Shown: positions 46,135-55,309, counted from the stretch's first letter. The stretch is DNA of 64,000 bases from Shouchella hunanensis (GCF_028735875.1 NZ_CP117834.1:3336001-3400000), one strand, 5' to 3'. Translations and numbers: made by a program. The notes: a model not told the origin generated them from the sequence alone.

Positions 46135-47451
46135 ATGACAACGCAGATTGGTTTAGTTGGGCCAAAAGATTCGGTACGACAAATGCAGCGGATTATTAAA
46201 GAATACCCGAATTTTGTCGCTGTGCCGATTATTTATAAAGAACTAGAAGAAGCTCCTACCTGCTTAAATCAGACGAATGTGACGATTGATCAATGGTTAT
46301 TCTCTGGCCAAGCGCCTTTTTCTTTATGCTTGCAAAAAGGACTAATTACGAAAGAAAACGCATGGTTCGTTCCCCATGAGGGGTCAAGCTTATTAGGAAC
46401 ATTTTTAAAAGCTTTCTACCATACAGAACAAAAACATACTCATGTTAGCCTAGATACGATCTCCCCTGAATATACAAATTGGTTAATAAGCGAATTTTCC
46501 TTAGCCCATTTATCAATTACGCTCTTTGATTATCCGGACTATGTAGAAGAGGACAAATTGATCGCTTTTCATAAAGAAGCCTTTAGAACTGGAAAAGCAA
46601 CGCTCGCTTTAACGTGTTTAAGAGGGGTCTATCGTGCATTAAAGCAGTTAGGGATACCGTGTTACCGCATTAAGCCTGCAGAACCAGTGACACGGAACAT
46701 TTTAGGAAGAATTCAAGAACGAGTAAATTTTCTATATGTAAAAAAAGCTCAAATTGCGGTTGTTGGCGTACTTGTCTCGTTCACGCAAACAGAGCAGAAG
46801 GAAATTGCCTATTCGTATAAATTAAAGCATCAAGAGCTACTCGTCAGAAAAAGACTGCTAGACTATGCAGAGTCTTTACAAGGGTCCTTTTTAGAGCTCG
46901 GTAATGGTTATTTTGAAATATTCACGACCCGTGGTGAGATTGAAGACCAAGGGTGGCCATATGAAATCATTGAAGATATCAAACAGGCGGCTAAACTAAC
47001 GGTTTATTTGGGTGTTGGGTACGGTCGAACGGCTCTTGCCGCATCTAAACACGTACAAGTCGCGATTGATTACAGTAAGCGAGCAGAAGACGATATGATT
47101 GTGTTAGTTGACGAAGAGAAGCATGTATCAGAAGCAAAACGAAATGAAGAAACTCTTCATTATCAACAAGTACAGCTAGGTCACCATGTTGCAAATATAG
47201 CCGTTAGCCCAGCGACGATTTCTCGTCTCTATGCAAAAGTATCTCAACAAACCTATACTTATTTCTCGTCACAGGATGTGGCGTCTTGGCTGAACAGTAC
47301 TGAGCGAAATGCCAGACGCATTTTACACGCACTGGAAAAAGGGAATGTCATTGAGCAAGCAGGGGAAGAGCAATCTGGAAGACGAGGAAGACCAAGAAGA
47401 GTTTATCAATTTAAAAGTAAACCTACTAACAACCAAGCCACCCATGTTTAA
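46135..47451 (+). CDS. Transcriptional regulator of the abgT operon (GGDEF-like fold plus wHTH)
   Basis: A 438-residue protein with three parts. The N-terminal 190 residues (TTQIGLVGPKDSVRQMQRII) look like a receiver or periplasmic-binding-like alpha/beta sensor. A middle part around residues 205-325, with AQIAVVGVLVSF, LQGSFLELGNGYFEIFTTRGEI and VYLGVGYGRTALAASKHVQVAIDYSK, resembles degenerate nucleotide-cyclase/GGDEF domains as in CdaR and PucR relatives. A C-terminal winged HTH has VASWLNSTERNARRILHALEKGNVIEQAG and a basic tail SGRRGRPRRVYQF. It is co-directional with abgT and 35 bases behind the hydrolase, so it likely regulates this operon. No standard family name was recognised. Confidence 0.6.
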   Translation: MTTQIGLVGPKDSVRQMQRIIKEYPNFVAVPIIYKELEEAPTCLNQTNVTIDQWLFSGQAPFSLCLQKGLITKENAWFVPHEGSSLLGTFLKAFYHTEQKHTHVSLDTISPEYTNWLISEFSLAHLSITLFDYPDYVEEDKLIAFHKEAFRTGKATLALTCLRGVYRALKQLGIPCYRIKPAEPVTRNILGRIQERVNFLYVKKAQIAVVGVLVSFTQTEQKEIAYSYKLKHQELLVRKRLLDYAESLQGSFLELGNGYFEIFTTRGEIEDQGWPYEIIEDIKQAAKLTVYLGVGYGRTALAASKHVQVAIDYSKRAEDDMIVLVDEEKHVSEAKRNEETLHYQQVQLGHHVANIAVSPATISRLYAKVSQQTYTYFSSQDVASWLNSTERNARRILHALEKGNVIEQAGEEQSGRRGRPRRVYQFKSKPTNNQATHV

Positions 47452-47469
47452 AAGTAAACAGGGTGGCTT
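47435..47469. terminator. Bidirectional terminator
   Basis: AAGCCACCC-ATGTTTA / TAAACA-GGGTGGCTT long stem. The 5' arm includes the last codons and stop of the abgT-operon regulator. Separates it from the convergent XRE-TPR gene. Confidence 0.85.
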
Positions 47470-47484
47470 CTGTGTATTCCGTTT

Positions 47485-48411
47485 TTAATCTTCCGACATA
47501 GATTCAGTTGGCTTCAATTTTGATAGCGTATGTTCAATGATTGATACGAGCTTCTGATTGTCTTGTAATGTAACAATAACAAGTGATTTCTCAATGTAAT
47601 CAATACCTTGCTGTGTATTTCCTAACAAGGAATGAGTGTAGCCGATTTGATAGAGGGCATCTCCTAATAAGGAAAGATGATTGCTAGATACCGATAGATC
47701 TAATGCAGCTTTGGCATGGCGTAATGCTTTATCGTACTCTTTTTTACGGTTGTAAACATTTGATAAATTGAAGTGTATTTTAGTCATTACTTCATAGACA
47801 GACGAATCGGTTTCTAATTCTTGGATCTTCTCTAAACATTCGAGTAACATGTATTCGCTTTCACTATAGTGTTCTTCTTCATAATAAATACTTCCTAAGC
47901 TTAATTCAAGCTCTACTCGCTGGACTAAATCAGCTTTTTGATTGGTCGTTTGTAAATCAAGTGCACGTGTATATATACTAATAGCTTCGTCAACGTTCTT
48001 TCTTTCATAGTAGCTGCAAACGGCTTCGTGCCACAATAAATATTGCCTTTCTGCATTTGATAAATGGACGGACTTGTTCTTTTCATTTTCTACAATATAG
48101 TTGAGCGCAGCGTAATCACGTCTTGTTTTTAGATTTTTGATTATCTTGCTTACTTCCGACTGACGAATATCTTTAGATGTCGGTAAATGCTCACTATTCT
48201 CTTGTCCGTATAAATAGCTCATTGTTACACCTAAGCGCTCACTTAATTGAAAAAGAATGTTTGATGACGGGTTCTCTTTCCCATTCTTCCCCTCAATATT
48301 GCTAATAACACCTTGTGTACAAATGCCTTTAGCTAATTCACTTTGTGTATAGCCTCTCATTTTTCGAATGGTTCTTAATCTTTCACCTAATACAAGTGTT
48401 TGTTTTTGCAT
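47485..48411 (-). CDS. XRE-type HTH regulator with TPR domain (RRNPP-like)
   Basis: A 308-residue regulator. An N-terminal HTH_3 (LGERLRTIRKMRGYTQSELAKGICTQGVISNIEGKN, about 8-45) is followed by TPR-like helices (about 105-300: LLWHEAVCSYYERKNVDEAISIYTRALDL, LSNVYNRKKEYDKALRHAKAALDL, ALYQIGYTHSLLGNTQQGIDYIEKSLVI). This is the architecture of PlcR/NprR peptide-sensing regulators. No propeptide gene with an export signal lies downstream, where the terminator begins, so the peptide signal, if any, is encoded elsewhere or it senses another ligand. Divergent from the putP region. Confidence 0.82.
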   Translation of the reverse strand: MQKQTLVLGERLRTIRKMRGYTQSELAKGICTQGVISNIEGKNGKENPSSNILFQLSERLGVTMSYLYGQENSEHLPTSKDIRQSEVSKIIKNLKTRRDYAALNYIVENEKNKSVHLSNAERQYLLWHEAVCSYYERKNVDEAISIYTRALDLQTTNQKADLVQRVELELSLGSIYYEEEHYSESEYMLLECLEKIQELETDSSVYEVMTKIHFNLSNVYNRKKEYDKALRHAKAALDLSVSSNHLSLLGDALYQIGYTHSLLGNTQQGIDYIEKSLVIVTLQDNQKLVSIIEHTLSKLKPTESMSED

Positions 48412-48662
48412 CAGATTCTCCTTATAAAGAATTTACTAATAATTATATCATAATAATGAATGATGTTAATATTAACGTGTTGATAAAAAAGCAGTTTCTA
48501 GAAGGTGAACTCGACATTTATTGGGAGTATTAGAAAGAATAAAGGAGGAATTAGAAGCTTTTAGTAGATTCACAGAGCTGAGTTGTTTTGACTAAGAGAG
48601 GCTCATTCTAATTCTGTTTAATGTACAATCAAACCGTTCGATTTTTATATTGGAGGGATGCT

Positions 48663-48713
48663 ATGATAATGCAGTGCTTCTGGGGAGCAATTCTTAAAAA
48701 TATGAGCAACTGA
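48663..48713 (+). CDS. Possible 16-residue leader peptide upstream of putP
   Basis: ATG 48663 follows GGAGGG at five bases and reads MIMQCFWGAILKNMSN to TGA 48711. The stop codon lies inside the 5' arm of a potential hairpin (CTGACGA 48710-48716 with TCGTTAG 48739-48745). A terminator hairpin and T-run follow and end nine bases before putP. This arrangement looks like a translated leader with attenuation. Alternatives are a small secreted or membrane-active peptide, or chance. No similar peptide is known to me. Confidence 0.4.
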   Translation: MIMQCFWGAILKNMSN

Positions 48714-48747
48714 CGAATAGCAATAAGAAAGGGAAATCTCGTTAGGG

Positions 48748-48781
48748 CTGACCTTAATCGAATAAGGCAGTTTCTTTTTTT
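48748..48781 (+). terminator. Terminator immediately before putP
   Basis: CTG-CCTTA / TAAGG-CAG stem (one bulged A), a short loop and a TTTCTTTTTTT tract ending nine bases before putP. Either ends a short upstream transcript or attenuates putP. Confidence 0.7.
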
Positions 48782-48790
48782 ACAGAAAGG

Positions 48791-50305
48791 ATGTCGATTC
48801 ACATTTCAATGCAAATAATTGCAGCTATTATTGTTTATTTACTAATTATGATTTTAATCGGATGGTATGGGTACAAAAAAACAGCTAGTCACTCAGATTA
48901 CACATTAGGTGGTAGAGGGCTTTCTCCTGGAGTGGCAGCTTTAAGTGCAGGAGCATCGGATATGAGCGGTTGGCTGATGCTAGCACTACCTGGCTCAATG
49001 TATTTAACAGGATTAGGTGCAGGTTGGCTAGCGTTAGGTCTTATTATTGGTGCATACTTAAACTGGATCCTCTTAGCTCCGCGACTGCGGATTTATACAG
49101 AAACGGCAAATAACTCCATTACGATTCCTGCTTTTCTTGAAAACCGTTTTATCGACTCAACTAAGTTATTGCGAATTCTATCAGGACTCATTATTATTTT
49201 CTTTTTTACCATTTATGTATCTTCTGGAATGGTATCAGGTGGTCGTGTATTTGACTCTTTGCTTGGTATTAATTATCACGTAAGCTTGTTGATTGTGGCT
49301 GGAGTTACGATTCTGTACACATTGTTTGGTGGATTTTTAGCGGTGAGCTGGACGGATGTTGTCCAAGGTGGTATTATGATGCTTGCTTTACTACTCGTTC
49401 CTGTTTTTGCCTTAGCCGAAGTAGGTGGTGTAACCACTACATTCGATCAGGTTCGTAGCATAGACCCGCAATTGCTAGATGTCTTTAGAGGTGTCACAAT
49501 TATTACCATCATTGGTTCCCTTGCATGGGGGCTTGGTTATTTTGGACAGCCACATATTATCGTTCGCTTTATGGCGCTTCGTACAGCGAGAGAAGCAAAG
49601 CCTGCGCGCCGGATCGGGATGGCGTGGATGATTTTATCTATTGTTGGTGCGATGATGACAGGCTTAGTTGGTAGAGCTTATTTAAATAACGAAGGCATTT
49701 TTCTTAACCCTGATAACGATAGTCAGCATGAAACCGTTTTTGTCGTTCTTGGTGAAATGCTGTTCCATCCATTTATCATTGGATTTATTTTTAGTGCGAT
49801 TTTGGCAGCTGTCATGAGTACAATCTCGTCACAATTACTTGTCACGTCAAGCTCTTTAACGGAAGATCTGTATAAGACGTTTTTGAAACGGAAACCAGCA
49901 GATCGTGAACTTATTTTCTTAGGTAGAGGAGCTGTTCTTATTGTTGCTCTGATTGCATTAGCTCTTTCTTGGAATCCAGATAGTTCGATTTTAGAACTTG
50001 TTAGCTACGCATGGGCAGGGTTTGGTGCAGCTTTTGGTCCTGTTATGCTTCTGAGCTTATATTGGAAAGGGATGACAAGATGGGGTGCGCTGGCAGGTAT
50101 GCTTTCAGGTGCTGTTATGGTCATTGTCTGGGCAAATACAAATTTGTATCAATTACTTGGTATGAATGAACGTGTATATGAATTATTACCAGGCTTTATA
50201 ATCGCTACCCTGATGATCGTTATTGTTAGTAAGTTTACGAAGAATGACCAACGTGTCGATCAAGGCTTTAAAGAGTTCAAAGAAGAATTAAAAGCGAATA
50301 AATAA
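48791..50305 (+). CDS. putP: Sodium/proline symporter
   Basis: A 504-residue sodium:solute symporter with about 13 spans. PutP-specific features: DYTLGGRGLSPGVAALSAGASDMSGWLMLALPGSMYLTGL near the N-terminus, YTLFGGFLAVSWTDVVQGGIMM, WGLGYFGQPHIIVRFMALR and SAILAAVMSTISSQLLVTSSSLTEDLY with Na+-site residues. It brings in proline for growth or osmoprotection. AGAAAGG abuts the annotated ATG with no spacing; ATG 48809 is 18 bases away, so the start is uncertain. No proline catabolic gene adjoins. Confidence 0.9.
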   Translation: MSIHISMQIIAAIIVYLLIMILIGWYGYKKTASHSDYTLGGRGLSPGVAALSAGASDMSGWLMLALPGSMYLTGLGAGWLALGLIIGAYLNWILLAPRLRIYTETANNSITIPAFLENRFIDSTKLLRILSGLIIIFFFTIYVSSGMVSGGRVFDSLLGINYHVSLLIVAGVTILYTLFGGFLAVSWTDVVQGGIMMLALLLVPVFALAEVGGVTTTFDQVRSIDPQLLDVFRGVTIITIIGSLAWGLGYFGQPHIIVRFMALRTAREAKPARRIGMAWMILSIVGAMMTGLVGRAYLNNEGIFLNPDNDSQHETVFVVLGEMLFHPFIIGFIFSAILAAVMSTISSQLLVTSSSLTEDLYKTFLKRKPADRELIFLGRGAVLIVALIALALSWNPDSSILELVSYAWAGFGAAFGPVMLLSLYWKGMTRWGALAGMLSGAVMVIVWANTNLYQLLGMNERVYELLPGFIIATLMIVIVSKFTKNDQRVDQGFKEFKEELKANK

Positions 50306-50310
50306 CGATG

Positions 50311-50346
50311 AGCCCTCCAATAGGTACTTATTGGAGGGGCTTTTAT
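50311..50346 (+). terminator. Terminator of putP
   Basis: AGCCCTCCAATA / TATTGGAGGGGCT stem with GGTACT loop and TTTTA tail. Confidence 0.85.
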
Positions 50347-50428
50347 AGCATTTAAAAGATCTGGTGTTTGACTTTGGATCGAATGGGTAAAAATAGGATG
50401 GAGCTTAAAAGGAAAGGAAGTAGTCAGC

Positions 50429-50824
50429 ATGAAGAGTTGGACACCGATGAGCATGATCCTTGTGACGGTAGTCGCTTTAACCGCTTGTAACACAACGAAT
50501 GAGGAAGAGCCTGTTAATCAAAATAATGAAAGGGTAAACGAAAATCAACCTGTTGGTGAAGAAGACGAAACGAACACGATTGAAGGATTCAATGAGGAAT
50601 GGACAGAAGTTGCCATTGTGCAAGAAGAGGTAGATGACACCATTACTCGTGTTGACATGCAAAATGATCGTGGTGGCAGTCGAGTCATCCTTTATTTCAC
50701 AGATGAAGAGGGACCACGCTACAAATCAATACTCGTTAAAGAGGAGAGTCGTATAAAGATTATTTCTATTAACGAGGACGGTGAAGGGGAAATCTTTAAT
50801 GAAGTTGTGGAAGATCAACTATAG
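50429..50824 (+). CDS. Small lipoprotein of unknown function
   Basis: A 131-residue protein with a signal peptide and lipobox LTAC (Cys20). A Glu/Asn-rich spacer of about 35 residues leads to a compact acidic domain of about 80 residues with alternating strands (TEVAIVQEEVDDTITRVDMQ, SRVILYFTDEEGPRYKSILV, SRIKIISINEDGEGEIF), suggesting a beta-sandwich or PepSY-like fold. No family recognised. The AAAGGAAG site precedes the ATG. It is flanked by terminators on both sides, so monocistronic. Confidence 0.75.
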   Translation: MKSWTPMSMILVTVVALTACNTTNEEEPVNQNNERVNENQPVGEEDETNTIEGFNEEWTEVAIVQEEVDDTITRVDMQNDRGGSRVILYFTDEEGPRYKSILVKEESRIKIISINEDGEGEIFNEVVEDQL

Positions 50825-50833
50825 TAAAAGGAT

Positions 50834-50873
50834 AAATGCCACGGTGTAGAGAACTACACCGTGGCATTTTTTT
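50834..50873. terminator. Bidirectional terminator
   Basis: AAATGCCACGGTGTAG / CTACACCGTGGCATTT, 16-bp perfect stem with AGAA loop and T-run. Shared by the lipoprotein gene and the convergent pucG. Confidence 0.93.
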
Positions 50874-52107
50874 ATGAAGGAACGTTTACTATGGCTGACT
50901 CATAGTAAGCAAGCGCTGCTTGAACGGCTTTACCACTATGAACAGGCACATCTTTATAAAGCAGTGCTGCTTCAAGAGCTGAAAGTGCAAAAAGAACATT
51001 TTCTTTTCGACAGCTATACCCCATTGAACCAATACGCCAAATCTTCCCGTGCAATGGCCCAAACGAGCTTGCTATTTCGACTCCAAAATGAGTAAGCATA
51101 AATGAACGAACAGCGTCCGCATCCACTCCAGCTGGAACTGTGATGCAAGTGACGACAGGCAATTTATGTTCATGTTCTACGAAGAGATCAAGCCCCATCG
51201 CTTTTATTCCGGCCATAAGTGCTTGCTCGTGAAAAATGTGTCGTTCAAATCGATTCTCTAAGCCTTCATCCAGTAAAACACGAAGCCCTTCATGCAACCC
51301 ATAAATCATAGATGTTGCTTCGGTGTGATGGTTTAATCGTCTAGGACTCCAGTAATCTTGTAGTTGACTAAGGTCGAAATAGTTACTTCGAATAACAGAC
51401 CCTGAAAATGGTGTTGTTTGATCTTGATCTGTAGCAATGCCACGTTCTACTTTTTTTCGCCGGGCGATGACGGCTTCGGCACGGCTGTTATACGTGATAG
51501 GGGCCATACCCGAAGGTACAGATAAACATTTTTGAGTTCCGCCAATTGCTGCATCAATGAACCAGTCATCGACTTTAAACTCGACCCCGCCAATTGTAGC
51601 GACAGCGTCAACGACGAACAAGCAATCTTCTTCGCGACACGTCTTCCCAATGTTTTGTAGGGGCATGACACAACCAGTAGACGTTTCTCCATGTACACAG
51701 GCAACAATTTTTGGCTTTACTTTTTTGATTTCTTGGATGACATCATTCTCATCAAAAACGGTACCCCATTCGCATTCCATTGTGTGAACAGACGCATCCA
51801 ACCGTTCGCAAATTTCAACAAGTAAGTGTCCAAAGCGACCGTATATAGGAACAAATACACGATCACCAGGCTCGATTAAACTCGTTAAAACGGCCTCAAG
51901 TCCAGAGCGTGAAGTACCATCAATAGGGAAGGCCCATTGATTATTTGTTTGGAACAAGTCCCTTAACATCTCCATTGTCTCGTTCATCATTTCGGTAAAC
52001 GCAGGATCGAATTGACCTAATATTGGGGCGCTCATGGCTCTTAATACACGTGGCTCAGCTTCTACTGGACCAGGCGTCATTATGGTTCGCTTCGCTAATT
52101 GACTCAT
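50872..52107 (-). CDS. pucG: (S)-ureidoglycine-glyoxylate aminotransferase
   Basis: A PLP fold-type I class V aminotransferase of 411 residues that moves the amino group of ureidoglycine to glyoxylate, giving oxalurate and glycine, in purine (ureide) catabolism. Motifs: IMTPGPVEAEPRVL, FPIDGTSRSGLEAVLTSL, CVHGETSTG, FVVDAVATIGGVEF and the PLP-lysine GGTQKCLSVPSGMAPI. The Q/S residues around the lysine are those of PucG, as opposed to alanine:glyoxylate aminotransferases. It is 12 bases downstream of pucF, in one operon. Confidence 0.9.
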   Translation of the reverse strand: MSQLAKRTIMTPGPVEAEPRVLRAMSAPILGQFDPAFTEMMNETMEMLRDLFQTNNQWAFPIDGTSRSGLEAVLTSLIEPGDRVFVPIYGRFGHLLVEICERLDASVHTMECEWGTVFDENDVIQEIKKVKPKIVACVHGETSTGCVMPLQNIGKTCREEDCLFVVDAVATIGGVEFKVDDWFIDAAIGGTQKCLSVPSGMAPITYNSRAEAVIARRKKVERGIATDQDQTTPFSGSVIRSNYFDLSQLQDYWSPRRLNHHTEATSMIYGLHEGLRVLLDEGLENRFERHIFHEQALMAGIKAMGLDLFVEHEHKLPVVTCITVPAGVDADAVRSFMLTHFGVEIASSFGPLHGKIWRIGSMGYSCRKENVLFALSALEAALLYKDVPVHSGKAVQAALAYYESAIVNVPS

Positions 52108-52119
52108 CGTATTCTCTCC

Positions 52120-53352
52120 TTATTTGTAAGCCAGTTGATAGATAACATGCTTTAATGCGCTGACACCAACTTGTAAGTCACTATGATTGGTAAATTCGTA
52201 AGGGGAGTGACTAATTCCCTTAACGCTTGGTACAAAGAGCAAGCAAGTAGGTACCGCAGCCCCTAGTATTTGAGCATCGTGACCAGCCCCGCTATACATA
52301 TAGCGGTAGCTTAGCTGTTGTTGCTTTGCGTAGTCGTGAGCGATTGCTTGTAAAGATTCTTCCATATCGACTGGAACAACATCTGAATATTGTTGAACCG
52401 ATATACCGACATCTGAGCCAGCCAGTTCCTTCACGAACGTATTGATATGTTCATGATACGTGTCCAGCGTGGTTGAACGATGGTGGCGGATATCAAGGGT
52501 GAAATCGACTTTTCCGGGAATGACATTCGGTGTATTAGGAGTGACGGTCATTTGACCAACCGTCGCTACGAAATGGTCATCCATCTCATGTCCGGTTTGG
52601 ATGAGCTTATGTACGAGTTGACTCGCCACACTCATAGCATCTTTCCGTTTATTCATAGGAGTTGTACCCGCATGGTTGCTTTCACCAGTCACAGTGAAAA
52701 TAAAACGTCTTTGCCCTACAATGCTTTTGACAATACCGAGGGTTTCACCCGCATCTTCTAAAATAGCTCCTTGCTCAATATGTAGTTCAACAAAACACGC
52801 TACATCATTCCTTAGCGGATCCTGAAAATGACCAAGTCCAAACCCTTTCTCATGCATTGCGTCAATAAACGATTTGCCATGGATATCGCGCACACTATGG
52901 TAGTCTTTGCCTTCGTGAATACCCGTTAATTTACCAGAACCCCAAAAGTTTAGAGGGAAACGGCTACCTTCTTCTTCGCAAAAAGCGATAACATCAATCG
53001 TACGTTTTGGTTGACCGTGTTCTTTTACTAATTCGGAAACGGCAACTAAGCTAGCGAGTACGCCATATGCGCCATCATACTTACCGCCATTTACAACCGT
53101 ATCAATATGAGAGCCTGTTAAGACAGCAGGTTCTTCTTTGTTTGTTCCTTCTACACGCCCATATACATTACCAATATCATCAAAAAAAGGCGTTAGTCCT
53201 TGTTCGTCGAACCAATCCTTAATTGTTTGCTGAGCTTGAAACCACTCGCTCGTGTAAAGTAAGCGCGTGACGCCACCGTCGTCGGTTTGGCCGATCTTGG
53301 CTAAATCTTCAATCATCGTCTTTAACGATAATGTCGTTTGCCCTGTATTCAT
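52120..53352 (-). CDS. pucF: Allantoate amidohydrolase
   Basis: An M20C family Mn-dependent enzyme of 410 residues. It removes ammonia and carbon dioxide from allantoate to give ureidoglycine, the substrate of PucG. Visible motifs: GSHIDTVVNGGKYDGAYGVLASLVAV, CEEEGSRFPLNFWGSGKLTG, FVELHIEQGAILEDAG, SNHAGTTPMNKRKDA and YMYSGAGHDAQIL. The gene is first in the reverse operon, and its leader shares a divergent control region with pucR. TGAGGCGACT ribosome binding site. Confidence 0.93.
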   Translation of the reverse strand: MNTGQTTLSLKTMIEDLAKIGQTDDGGVTRLLYTSEWFQAQQTIKDWFDEQGLTPFFDDIGNVYGRVEGTNKEEPAVLTGSHIDTVVNGGKYDGAYGVLASLVAVSELVKEHGQPKRTIDVIAFCEEEGSRFPLNFWGSGKLTGIHEGKDYHSVRDIHGKSFIDAMHEKGFGLGHFQDPLRNDVACFVELHIEQGAILEDAGETLGIVKSIVGQRRFIFTVTGESNHAGTTPMNKRKDAMSVASQLVHKLIQTGHEMDDHFVATVGQMTVTPNTPNVIPGKVDFTLDIRHHRSTTLDTYHEHINTFVKELAGSDVGISVQQYSDVVPVDMEESLQAIAHDYAKQQQLSYRYMYSGAGHDAQILGAAVPTCLLFVPSVKGISHSPYEFTNHSDLQVGVSALKHVIYQLAYK

Positions 53353-53399
53353 GATAGTCGCCTCACTTTGCTTTAAATTAAAAAAATGATTGAATCGTT

Positions 53400-53415
53400 G
53401 TACAATTGAGTGTAC
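53400..53415. repeat. Inverted repeat between pucF and pucR
   Basis: GTACA-N6-TGTAC in the 148-base divergent gap. An AAACATTGG sequence at 53432-53440 also matches the first nine positions of the PucR box. Either could be an operator, but the support is weak. Confidence 0.35.
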
Positions 53416-53500
53416 TGTTAAGTTACTTATAAAACATTGGAATATTTGCTATTTATATTGAAAACCATTGTGCATGTTAACTAAAGAATGGAGAGTTGGA

Positions 53501-55126
53501 ATGAATATAGATATGTTTGTTCAATTACCAGAATTAAAACAGGCACGAATTGTAGCAGGGATTCGGGGCAAGACGCGAAAAATAAGCAATGTAAAAATGA
53601 TGGATGCGCCTGATATTATTCATTATTTAACAAAGGGAGATTTGCTTGTCACGACTGCTTATCATTATGCTGGGAAGCCTGAACGATTATTAGAACTTGT
53701 AAAAGCAATGCATGAAAAAGGCTGTGCTGGATTAGGCGTAAAACAAGAACGTTTCCTTGGAGAAATTCCAGATGTTGTATTGGCTTATGCAGATGAAACA
53801 AGTTTTTCAATTATTGCGTTACCTGAACAAATTGGATTAAGTTATGTTGCTAATCAAGTGCTGAGTACCATTTTGGATCAGCGTACAAACGAACTGAAGA
53901 CCGCACTTGATACACATCGAACGTTTTCAAATCACATCGTGAGTGGAAAAGGGTTACCTCATTTACTAGAGAATGTCGCTCAGTTGGTTGGTTCTCCTGT
54001 TTTGCTCATGAACGAACGGTGCCAACTATTATCTTCCTCTAACACTTCCAGCCCAGTTGTAAACGGAATGGAGTATTTACATCGTATGGGCTATGCGTTT
54101 TTCACAGACGGAAGTCGATATTCAAGCTTTACATTGTTAATGAATCAACCAAAGACGGTAACTGTATTTCCGGTTTACACCGATAAAGCGAAAAAAGGAA
54201 TTCTCGTCATTCTAGGCTCTTTCCTACATGAAGAGCGTCAGTCGGTATTACTTGTGGAACAAGCGACGAATGTCATTGCATTTGAGTTAATGAAGGAAAA
54301 CGCATTAAAGCAATACACGAAACGAGCAAAAAATGAATTTTTTCTCCACTACTTAAATGGTCAATATGCGTCAAAAGAAGAGGTCATTAACCGTGCAAAG
54401 GAATTTGGGCTCCATAACGATCGTCCGTATAAATGTGTGGCAGGAAGATTAGATCAAGAGGAATTAAATTTAGGCTTTAAAGACAACCATATTGAAAGTG
54501 AGAAAGTATTCGACTTCGTTGAAGAAGAATTATCGATCTTTCCATTTCAATCTCATTTATTTATAAAAGGAGAGATGTGCTTCATTTTATTAGAAGGGGA
54601 AGAAGGTGATACAACAGGTGAGTCGCTGCAGTCAATTGAGTTTGCACTGGAAATGATACAAGATCGTGTCGCCCTTCATTTTAAACGATCCATTTCATTT
54701 GGCTACAGTCACCTGTGTCGCCAATTTTGGGACGTGCAAGAAGCTCATAAAGAAGCCCTAAATGCGCTTCATTCGGGTCGTTTATCTGGAAATCGTCAGT
54801 TTGTTCAAGGATATCAAGCAAAAGACTTAGCGAAGCTTATTCGCATGATACCGCAGGAGGATTTAGTCGAGTTTTGCGATTTTAATTTAAAAAAATTAAC
54901 GGAACCAGGTGTAACGGAAATGGCTCTCATTCAAACATTGGCTGTTTACCTTGAAACGCATTGTCAAATTTCTGAAACCGCAAAACGACTCTATGTTCAT
55001 CGGAACACCATTATCTATCGTCTTGAGAAGATTGAAGAATTGTTAGGAAAAAGTTTAAAAGATCCAGATACAACCTTGCATCTACGGTTGGCACTTCGTA
55101 TTCAGCATACACTCGAAACATCATAA
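53501..55126 (+). CDS. pucR: Purine catabolism regulator PucR
   Basis: A 541-residue regulator with three parts: an N-terminal PucR domain (LPELKQARIVAGIRGKTRKISNVKMMDAPDIIHYLTKGDLLVTTAYHY), a central GGDEF-like region with SIEFALEMIQDRVALHFKRSISFGYS, and a C-terminal PucR-type HTH (HCQISETAKRLYVHRNTIIYRLEKIEELLG). B. subtilis PucR activates ureide genes in response to allantoin-pathway intermediates. ATG 53501 has GGAGAG at six bases; an upstream in-frame ATG at 53468 lacks one. Its divergent position to pucF and upstream of the carrier and pucH is the expected regulon. Confidence 0.93.
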   Translation: MNIDMFVQLPELKQARIVAGIRGKTRKISNVKMMDAPDIIHYLTKGDLLVTTAYHYAGKPERLLELVKAMHEKGCAGLGVKQERFLGEIPDVVLAYADETSFSIIALPEQIGLSYVANQVLSTILDQRTNELKTALDTHRTFSNHIVSGKGLPHLLENVAQLVGSPVLLMNERCQLLSSSNTSSPVVNGMEYLHRMGYAFFTDGSRYSSFTLLMNQPKTVTVFPVYTDKAKKGILVILGSFLHEERQSVLLVEQATNVIAFELMKENALKQYTKRAKNEFFLHYLNGQYASKEEVINRAKEFGLHNDRPYKCVAGRLDQEELNLGFKDNHIESEKVFDFVEEELSIFPFQSHLFIKGEMCFILLEGEEGDTTGESLQSIEFALEMIQDRVALHFKRSISFGYSHLCRQFWDVQEAHKEALNALHSGRLSGNRQFVQGYQAKDLAKLIRMIPQEDLVEFCDFNLKKLTEPGVTEMALIQTLAVYLETHCQISETAKRLYVHRNTIIYRLEKIEELLGKSLKDPDTTLHLRLALRIQHTLETS

Positions 55127-55309
55127 GGCATGTGCGCTGAATCGGTAAGGGGAAACGTTGTGGCCAAATTCATGACGTTTCTTTCTGTATCAACCAAGAC
55201 AATTGTAAGAAAATCTAACAAATGAGCGTGTAATTTTTTGCAACCTCTTCTCTATTTTTTTTAATAAATTGTACAGGGTATCTAATTTGAGAATTTGTTT
55301 TTAGCTAAT

